The notes under the pieces: model-generated | What the model was told of the DNA's origin: nothing | Databases searched by the model: none | The model's input: only the letters and a program-made list of their open reading frames with translations | Shown: positions 42,941 through 48,554 of the stretch, in pieces | How the letters are laid out: each line of letters opens with the position of its first letter | Position numbering within the stretch: position 1 is the first letter of the stretch | NCBI GenBank assembly: GCA_947630045.1 | Contig: CANRGC010000014.1 | Coordinates: forward strand, 1-48,554 | Length of the DNA: 48,554 nt | Direction: 5' to 3' | DNA from: Candidatus Gastranaerophilales bacterium | Lineage (GTDB): Bacteria; Cyanobacteriota; Vampirovibrionia; Gastranaerophilales; Gastranaerophilaceae | Position numbers and translations under genes: made by a program

Positions 42941-44158
42941 ATGAACAGAATAAAAGAAACCTTCAGGGCACTTAAATATAGAAATTTCAGACTGTTTTTT
43001 CCGGGGCTTGCCGTTTCACAGATTGGAATTTGGATACAGAATATCGCAATAAACTGGCTTGTATACGATATAACAAAATCACCTTTCATTATGGGTGTCG
43101 TTATGTTTTTTAACGCCATTCCGCTCTTTTTGGTAACCCCTTTTGCGGGTGTGATTGCCGATAAATTTAACAGGCACAAGCTTTTAATGACCGTACAAAT
43201 TTTGTTTGCAATTCAAGCCTTTTTAATGACGGCGCTGTCTTATCTCGGGGCGCTTAAAATATGGAATATTGTAATTCTCGGGATATTTTTAAACACAATT
43301 GCCGCAATTGACGCCCCTTTAAGGCAATCGACTTTTGTTTTGCTTGTTGACGATAAAAAAGATTTGGGCAATGCAATTTCTTTAAATTCATCATGTTTTA
43401 ATCTTGCAAGGCTTTTGGGTCCGGCTCTCGGCGGTCTTTTGATTGCTTATACAAACATAACTTTTTGCTTTTTTATTAATTTTTTGTGTCTGGTTCCGAT
43501 AGTTTTGCTTGTAAGGCTTATGAGAATTAAAGACAAAAAAGGCGAAAAAATCAAAAACGAAACAATTTTTGAAGGGCTAAAGGAAGGGCTTTCTTATGCA
43601 ACCCACACACCGCAAATAACAACTCTGTTTGCATATACGGCGATGTATTGCTTTTTAATTATGATTTACCCGATGTTAATGCCAATTTACACCGCAGAAG
43701 TTTTAAAATTGAAAGCTGATATTCTGGGCTTTTTGCTTGGCATGGCGGGTGTCGGCTCTTTAATATCATCTCTTTTAATAGCCTCTAAAACTACCACTAA
43801 AAATTTAAGAACCATTCTTTTTCTGGGAACATCTCTGGCATGCCTGTGTTTTGTGGGTTTGGGGCTTAATGAAAGCAAAACTCTTGCCCTTATATTGATG
43901 TTTGGCGTCGGAATTGGCTCTGCCACTTTATTAACGCCTGAAAATATGCTTCTTCAGTCTATTGTCGATAACGACAAAAGGGGAAGGGTTATGAGTTTAA
44001 ATTCCCTTTGTTTTATGGGCACAACTTCAATAAGCAGCCTTTTTGCGGGCAGTATTGCACACCTTACAGGCATTTCAAACACTTTTATAACCCTTGGCGG
44101 CTTAATGTTTGTGACAGCCTGCCTTTTGAGCTATAAATTGTCAAAATTCAAATTTTAA
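42941..44158 (+). CDS. MFS transporter (EntS/TMVS-like exporter family)
   Basis: 405-residue membrane protein with about 11-12 helices. The N-terminal FRALKYRNFRLFFPGLAVSQIGIWIQ and the loop motif GVIADKFNRHKLLM are typical of the MFS subfamily that includes EntS-like exporters (DUF894). RQSTFVLLVDDKKDLGNAISLNS and the central KEGLSYATHTPQITTLF also fit. Substrate unknown. A TATACT -10 box lies about 28 bases before the ATG. Confidence 0.9.
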   Translation: MNRIKETFRALKYRNFRLFFPGLAVSQIGIWIQNIAINWLVYDITKSPFIMGVVMFFNAIPLFLVTPFAGVIADKFNRHKLLMTVQILFAIQAFLMTALSYLGALKIWNIVILGIFLNTIAAIDAPLRQSTFVLLVDDKKDLGNAISLNSSCFNLARLLGPALGGLLIAYTNITFCFFINFLCLVPIVLLVRLMRIKDKKGEKIKNETIFEGLKEGLSYATHTPQITTLFAYTAMYCFLIMIYPMLMPIYTAEVLKLKADILGFLLGMAGVGSLISSLLIASKTTTKNLRTILFLGTSLACLCFVGLGLNESKTLALILMFGVGIGSATLLTPENMLLQSIVDNDKRGRVMSLNSLCFMGTTSISSLFAGSIAHLTGISNTFITLGGLMFVTACLLSYKLSKFKF

Positions 44159-44197
44159 AAACTTACGTTTGGTGTTAAAATTTTGATGAGGTTTTTT

Positions 44198-44995
44198 ATG
44201 AATTTGGACGAAAAATTAAACAATTTAAAAAACAATCTAAAAAGTTTAAAAAGCGCCGTGGTTGCCTTTTCGTCGGGGGTTGATTCTACTTTTTTGCTTA
44301 AAGTTGCTCATTCGGTTTTAAAAGATAACTTAATTGCGGTAACTTTAAAATCTTCCTGTTTTCCTGAAAAAGAGCTTGTTGAAGCGGTTGAGTTTTGCAA
44401 AAATGAGGGGATAAAACATATAATTTTGGATGTCGATATACTTCAAATTAAAGGTTTTGACCAAAACCCGCCTGATAGGTGTTATTTGTGTAAAAAAGAG
44501 CTTTTTCAAAAAATTTGGCAGACGGCAAAAGAAAATAATATAAAAAATGTGCTTGAAGGCTCAAACAAAGATGACGAAGGCGATTACAGACCGGGGTTTG
44601 TTGCCGTTAAAGAGCTTAAAGTTAAAAGCCCTTTAAGAGAGTTTAAAAAAGATGAAATCAGGACATTATCAAAAAAACTGGGGCTTAAAACCTTTGATAA
44701 GCCTTCTTTTGCGTGTCTTGCCTCAAGATTTGTGTATGGCGAAAAAATTACAAAAGAAAAACTTTTAATGGTAAATAAAGCTGAAGAATTTCTTTTAAAT
44801 AAAGGTTTTAAACAGGTAAGAGTTAGAATTCACAAAGATATTGCAAGAATTGAGGTTTTAGAAAGCGAGTTTGAAAAAATTCTTTCAAACAGTAAAGAAA
44901 TTGATGAAAAATTAAAAAATCTCGGGTTTAAATATGTTTCTCTCGATTTAAAGGGCTATCGAACAGGAAGCATGAATGAAACGCTAAATATGTAA
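44198..44995 (+). CDS. larE: LarE-type ATP-dependent sacrificial sulfur transferase
   Basis: LarE supplies sulfur from its own cysteine to the nickel-pincer cofactor of lactate racemase-like enzymes. The 265-residue protein has the PP-loop AFSSGVDSTFL for ATP binding, the family stretch NPPDRCYLCKKELF, and FACLASRFVYGEKI with the sulfur-donating Cys. I prefer ATG 44198 with GAGG upstream over upstream TTG/ATG codons at 44183-44186. TG-T-TAAAAT at 44173-44181 is a likely extended -10. larB and larC are not in the window. Confidence 0.92.
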   Translation: MNLDEKLNNLKNNLKSLKSAVVAFSSGVDSTFLLKVAHSVLKDNLIAVTLKSSCFPEKELVEAVEFCKNEGIKHIILDVDILQIKGFDQNPPDRCYLCKKELFQKIWQTAKENNIKNVLEGSNKDDEGDYRPGFVAVKELKVKSPLREFKKDEIRTLSKKLGLKTFDKPSFACLASRFVYGEKITKEKLLMVNKAEEFLLNKGFKQVRVRIHKDIARIEVLESEFEKILSNSKEIDEKLKNLGFKYVSLDLKGYRTGSMNETLNM

Positions 44996-45106
44996 ACTTT
45001 TGTTACGATTGTTTATAATTGTTAAAGTTATCCTTAAAATATACCGTTCTTTTAAATTAAGGTTTTCTCTCGGTTTTACTTTTTTAATTTAAGGATGTTT
45101 GCAGGT

Positions 45107-48100
45107 ATGATTTTAAATAGGTTTAAAAGCGTAATGCTTTTTGCTTTTATGCTTAGTTTTGCTTTTTCTTCCGCTGGGTTTTGTGAAGAAGATAAAAGCT
45201 ATTCTCTTGTTGAGGTCAAAAAAAGTGGTGACCACACAATAACTAAATATGAATATGATAAAGAAAATGGAAAGCTTGTTCCTAAATATTATAGAGTTGA
45301 ATTAAGAAAAACTGATTATACGGTTAAAAGTCCCGAAGAAGGGGCGTATAAATTAACTGAAGTTAAAGAAGGGGAAGAAAAAGACGGAGAGAATATAATT
45401 ACACAATATGAATATGATAATAATACAGGGAAACTTGTTCCTAAATATTATAGAGTTGAATTAAAAAAAACCACGTATGGGAGTGGAGATACAACAGATA
45501 AATATACTTGGGAAAAAGATGAAAACGGGAATAATAAATTTGTAAAAACCAAAGATACTACTGATATGACAGATAAAACTGTTATTGAGGTGAAATATAA
45601 TAATGTTGAAAAAACGCACGACCGAATAAACAATCCTGCCAACACAACCATTGATAAAGTAAGCGGAGAATTTAAAAACCTTTCTGACAGCTCTAATGGC
45701 GCCGCAATATCAAATGAAGGAGAAATTGATGAAATTACAAGTGATTTTATAGGGAATTATGCAAAATCAGTAAATAGTTATGTCTATGGCGGGGCGATAT
45801 ATAATAATGGCAAAATCGGTGATATAAAAGGCGATTTTGTCGGCAATTACGCAGAATCAGGAAAATTTTCAGACTCAAACAATACAATGGGCGGAGCTGT
45901 ATATAACGGCACAAACGGAACGATTGACAATATAACAGGAAATTTCATCGGAAACCATACAAGCACAAGCACATCATTGGCTTATGCTACAGGCGGAGCG
46001 ATATATAACGAAGGCACAATCGGTGGTATAACAGGAGATTTTATTGGAAACTATGTTGATGACTATGGCGGGGCTATATATAACGAAGGCACGATTGACA
46101 ATATTAAGGGTAATTTTATAGGAAACCTTTCAGACAGTAGCGGCGGGGCGATATATAACAAAAAGGGCACAATTAAAGATATAACAGGTGATTTTATAGG
46201 GAACTATTCAAAATCAGAAAATTATTATGACTATGGCGGGGTTATATATAACGAAGGCACGATTGACAATATTAAGGGTAATTTTATAGGAAACCTTTCA
46301 GACAGTAGCGGCGGGGCGATATATAATATATCCAAACATAAAAAAGATACATCAACAATAAAAGAAATAGTCGGCAGTTTTATCGGAAACCATGCCGAAG
46401 GAAGCTCTGCCTGTGGCGGTGTGATATATAATTATGCCGTAGGAAAGTCTGAAATCGGAAATATCACAGGCGATTTTATCGGAAACTATGCCAAATCAAA
46501 TTCAGGCAACGCATATGGCGGTGTAATATACAACTACTCAGACACAGCACATAGCACATATGGAGAAGCTAAAATCGGAGATATTAAAGGTGATTTTATC
46601 GGAAACCACGTCAAATCTAAAAATTATGCCTATGGCGGGGCGATATATAATAGCTATGGCACAATTGGGAATATAACAGGTGATTTTATAGGAAATTATG
46701 CAAAATCAGAAAATTATTCTGTCCATGGCGGTGCAATATATAATTACTATAGCTCAATCGGGGATATAACAGGTGATTTTATAGGGAATTATGCAAAATC
46801 AGAAAATAGTTATGCCTATGGCGGAGCAATATATAACTCCGATGACACAATTGAAAATATAACAGGTGATTTTATAGGAAATTACGCAAAATCAAAAAAA
46901 TATTCTGTCTATGGCGGGGCAATATATAATGATGATGGCATAATCGGGGATATAACAGGTGATTTTATAGGAAACTATGCAAAATCAGAAAATTATTCTG
47001 CCTATGGCGGGGCGATATATAATTATGGCAGCTCAGCAAAAATTGAGAATATAACAGGTGATTTTGTCGGAAACTATGCAGAAGGCAACAGTTATGCCTA
47101 TGGCGGGGCGATATATAATTATGAAGGCACAATTGGGGATATATCAGGTAATTTTATTGGGAACTATGCAATATCAGAAAATGGCGGGGCTGATGGCGGA
47201 GCTATATACAACTATACAGGTACAAAAAACACAAGCGCAAAGATTGGAAATATCACGGGTGATTTTGTAGGTAACTATGTAATATCAGAAAATGGTTATG
47301 CCGAAGGCGGGGCGATATACAACTATACAGATACAAAAAACACAAGCGCAAAGATTGGAAATATCAATGGTAATTTCATAGGGAACTATGCAAAGGGAAA
47401 AACCAACGCTTATGGCGGGGCGATATATAATTTTGCCAAAAGAACATCAAGCACAACAATTGGAAATATCACGGGTGATTTCATAAATAACCATATAGAA
47501 TCAGATTCGGGCGAAGCTCATGGCGGGGCTATATTTAACGATAACAACAGCGAAATCGGAAACATTACGGGTAATTTTATCGGAAACTATGCGGCTTCAA
47601 CTTCAGGCACTTCAAAAGGGGGTGCAATATATAATGACGGAATTATAGGCGAACAAGATAAAGACGGCAACGTTATTGGCGGGATAGTAAACTCTAACTT
47701 TATCGGAAATTATGCCGAAACAAAAGGCGGAGCTATATGGACAAAAACTGATTTAAATATTATTGCGGATAACGGAAGTTCGCTTTTTGAAGGAAACTAT
47801 ACAGGTTCCGGTGACGATATCCACCCGCAGGCAATTTGGGTTAAAGAAGCAACTTTAAGTTTAATTTCAAAAAATAACGGAACTATTGTCTTTAACGACA
47901 GAATTAACGGAGAAAACTATAATCTCAATATTAAAGGCGATAAAGATTCGAAAGTTGTTTTGAATAACTATATAACAGGCGGGGGGAATATCACGCTTGA
48001 AGATACAAATCTTTATCTCGGGCATGATTATGTATTTAGCTATGACAAATTAGATTTAAAAAGCGGCATGATATCAATGATGAACGGTGCCGTTGAAGAC

Positions 48101-48554
48101 ACCCATATAAATGAATTTAAAATCTCAGGAAATACTGATTTTATGGGTGATGTTGATTTAGCAAACGAGAAAATGGACAGGTTTGCTTCAACAAGCTATG
48201 GTGAAATGAATGGAAATCTTAATGTCAAAGGGTTAAATCTTTTGTCAGACGCAACGAAAGATGAAGTAGAAATTCTTTTTGCGGATAAATCATTTAAAGA
48301 CAGGGTAACAGTTTCAATTAAGGATAATTCGCTTCCGAGTGAATATCAAATGAGCGCATACAGCCCGATATATAAATATGGGGTTAAATACGAAAGCAAA
48401 GACGGGGACAAAGACGGCGGATATTTCGTCTTTACAAGAGGTGACAGAATATTTGGCGCTGATTCTTCAGAAAGCTATAACCCCTCTGTATTATCAAGTG
48501 AGGTTTCGGCTCAGAGCGGAAACAGGGCTATGATGAGTGAATCTATGAGGTATG
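45107..48554 (+). CDS. Giant exported Pmp-like repeat protein (truncated by the window end)
   Basis: Open frame of 1149 codons running off the window, with no stop codon seen. ATG 45107 with AAGGA about 11 bases upstream; an in-frame ATG at 45095 is possible. A signal peptide (KSVMLFAFMLSFAFSSAGFC) precedes two N-terminal repeats (YEYD...GKLVPKYYRVEL). From about codon 195 to 885 there are about 21 units of 23-35 residues with GGAIYN near the start and FIGNYA near the end. GGA[I/L/V] plus FxxN is the signature of chlamydial polymorphic membrane proteins, which form a beta-helix passenger on an autotransporter barrel. The last part seen is non-repetitive (MSMMNGAV-like and beta-rich). The barrel, if any, lies beyond the window. 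Confidence 0.85.
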   Translation, partial: MILNRFKSVMLFAFMLSFAFSSAGFCEEDKSYSLVEVKKSGDHTITKYEYDKENGKLVPKYYRVELRKTDYTVKSPEEGAYKLTEVKEGEEKDGENIITQYEYDNNTGKLVPKYYRVELKKTTYGSGDTTDKYTWEKDENGNNKFVKTKDTTDMTDKTVIEVKYNNVEKTHDRINNPANTTIDKVSGEFKNLSDSSNGAAISNEGEIDEITSDFIGNYAKSVNSYVYGGAIYNNGKIGDIKGDFVGNYAESGKFSDSNNTMGGAVYNGTNGTIDNITGNFIGNHTSTSTSLAYATGGAIYNEGTIGGITGDFIGNYVDDYGGAIYNEGTIDNIKGNFIGNLSDSSGGAIYNKKGTIKDITGDFIGNYSKSENYYDYGGVIYNEGTIDNIKGNFIGNLSDSSGGAIYNISKHKKDTSTIKEIVGSFIGNHAEGSSACGGVIYNYAVGKSEIGNITGDFIGNYAKSNSGNAYGGVIYNYSDTAHSTYGEAKIGDIKGDFIGNHVKSKNYAYGGAIYNSYGTIGNITGDFIGNYAKSENYSVHGGAIYNYYSSIGDITGDFIGNYAKSENSYAYGGAIYNSDDTIENITGDFIGNYAKSKKYSVYGGAIYNDDGIIGDITGDFIGNYAKSENYSAYGGAIYNYGSSAKIENITGDFVGNYAEGNSYAYGGAIYNYEGTIGDISGNFIGNYAISENGGADGGAIYNYTGTKNTSAKIGNITGDFVGNYVISENGYAEGGAIYNYTDTKNTSAKIGNINGNFIGNYAKGKTNAYGGAIYNFAKRTSSTTIGNITGDFINNHIESDSGEAHGGAIFNDNNSEIGNITGNFIGNYAASTSGTSKGGAIYNDGIIGEQDKDGNVIGGIVNSNFIGNYAETKGGAIWTKTDLNIIADNGSSLFEGNYTGSGDDIHPQAIWVKEATLSLISKNNGTIVFNDRINGENYNLNIKGDKDSKVVLNNYITGGGNITLEDTNLYLGHDYVFSYDKLDLKSGMISMMNGAVEDTHINEFKISGNTDFMGDVDLANEKMDRFASTSYGEMNGNLNVKGLNLLSDATKDEVEILFADKSFKDRVTVSIKDNSLPSEYQMSAYSPIYKYGVKYESKDGDKDGGYFVFTRGDRIFGADSSESYNPSVLSSEVSAQSGNRAMMSESMRY
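45740..47760 (+). repeat. In-frame tandem repeats of the Pmp-like gene
   Basis: About 21 units of roughly 70-105 bases each encode GGAIYN...TGDFIGNY. Units between 46630 and 47110 are close to identical in DNA sequence. A stretch of about 100 bases at 46060-46159 recurs 168 bases downstream with one or two differences. This is a protein-coding repeat, not a CRISPR array. Confidence 0.85.

Noticed and set aside
45740-47760. CRISPR-like array
   Set aside because: Units are variable, in frame and coding throughout, with protein motifs conserved rather than the DNA; there are no spacers or cas genes.

Overview
The window is AT-rich, densely coded bacterial DNA read with the standard genetic code. 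It most likely comes from a Gram-negative, gut-type bacterium. I lean towards the non-photosynthetic cyanobacterial sister group (Gastranaerophilales / 'Melainabacteria'). The reasons are several lineage-looking hypothetical proteins that share a short N-terminal aromatic-glycine motif, many TPR proteins, and a Pmp-like repeat surface protein. The taxonomic placement is inference; no rRNA gene is present to settle it.

Region 1-1040 is non-coding and higher in GC. It is made of dispersed repeats, including two copies of a 176-bp element that holds inverted REP-like hairpins (GTAG plus palindrome) and a module that supplies the last codons of the neighbouring gene. From 1 to 16 kb the window carries panD, a pair of overlapping unknown genes, TPR and MscS-type proteins, trmFO-pepA, rlmN with a DUF45-type metallopeptidase, and a tightly overlapping NfeD-like / response regulator / histidine kinase / tadA operon, followed by a COG2509-type flavoprotein. 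From 16 to 30 kb come clpP, a TPR-TPR-GGDEF operon, an HNH/coiled-coil protein, an ABC exporter, a degenerate HD-GYP protein, metX-metW and a FliG/MgtE_N-like protein. From 30 to 37 kb come three exported proteins (a phosphoesterase, an HExxH protein and an unknown), an asparaginase, ilvD, and an initiator tRNA gene whose 3' end has been triplicated in a 158-bp tandem repeat.

From 37 to 45 kb there is an acetyltransferase and another overlapping unknown pair. Next is a divergent surface-sugar locus (a 3,5-epimerase and an SDR on one strand, a small ORF and a GT2 glycosyltransferase on the other). Its intergenic region holds a C13 tract placed where slippage could alter transcription. bioB, an MFS exporter and larE follow. 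The window ends inside a very large exported protein of at least 1149 codons, with about 21 GGAIYN...FIGN repeats that match the GGA[I/L/V] + FxxN signature of chlamydial Pmp autotransporters.

Functional themes are housekeeping metabolism (pantothenate, methionine, branched-chain amino acids, biotin, nickel-pincer cofactor), RNA modification (TrmFO, RlmN, TadA), signalling (two-component system, GGDEF, dead HD-GYP) and a variable cell surface (sugar genes with a poly-C tract, Pmp-like adhesin). Several genes have an extended -10 box so close to the start codon that leaderless or near-leaderless mRNAs are likely.
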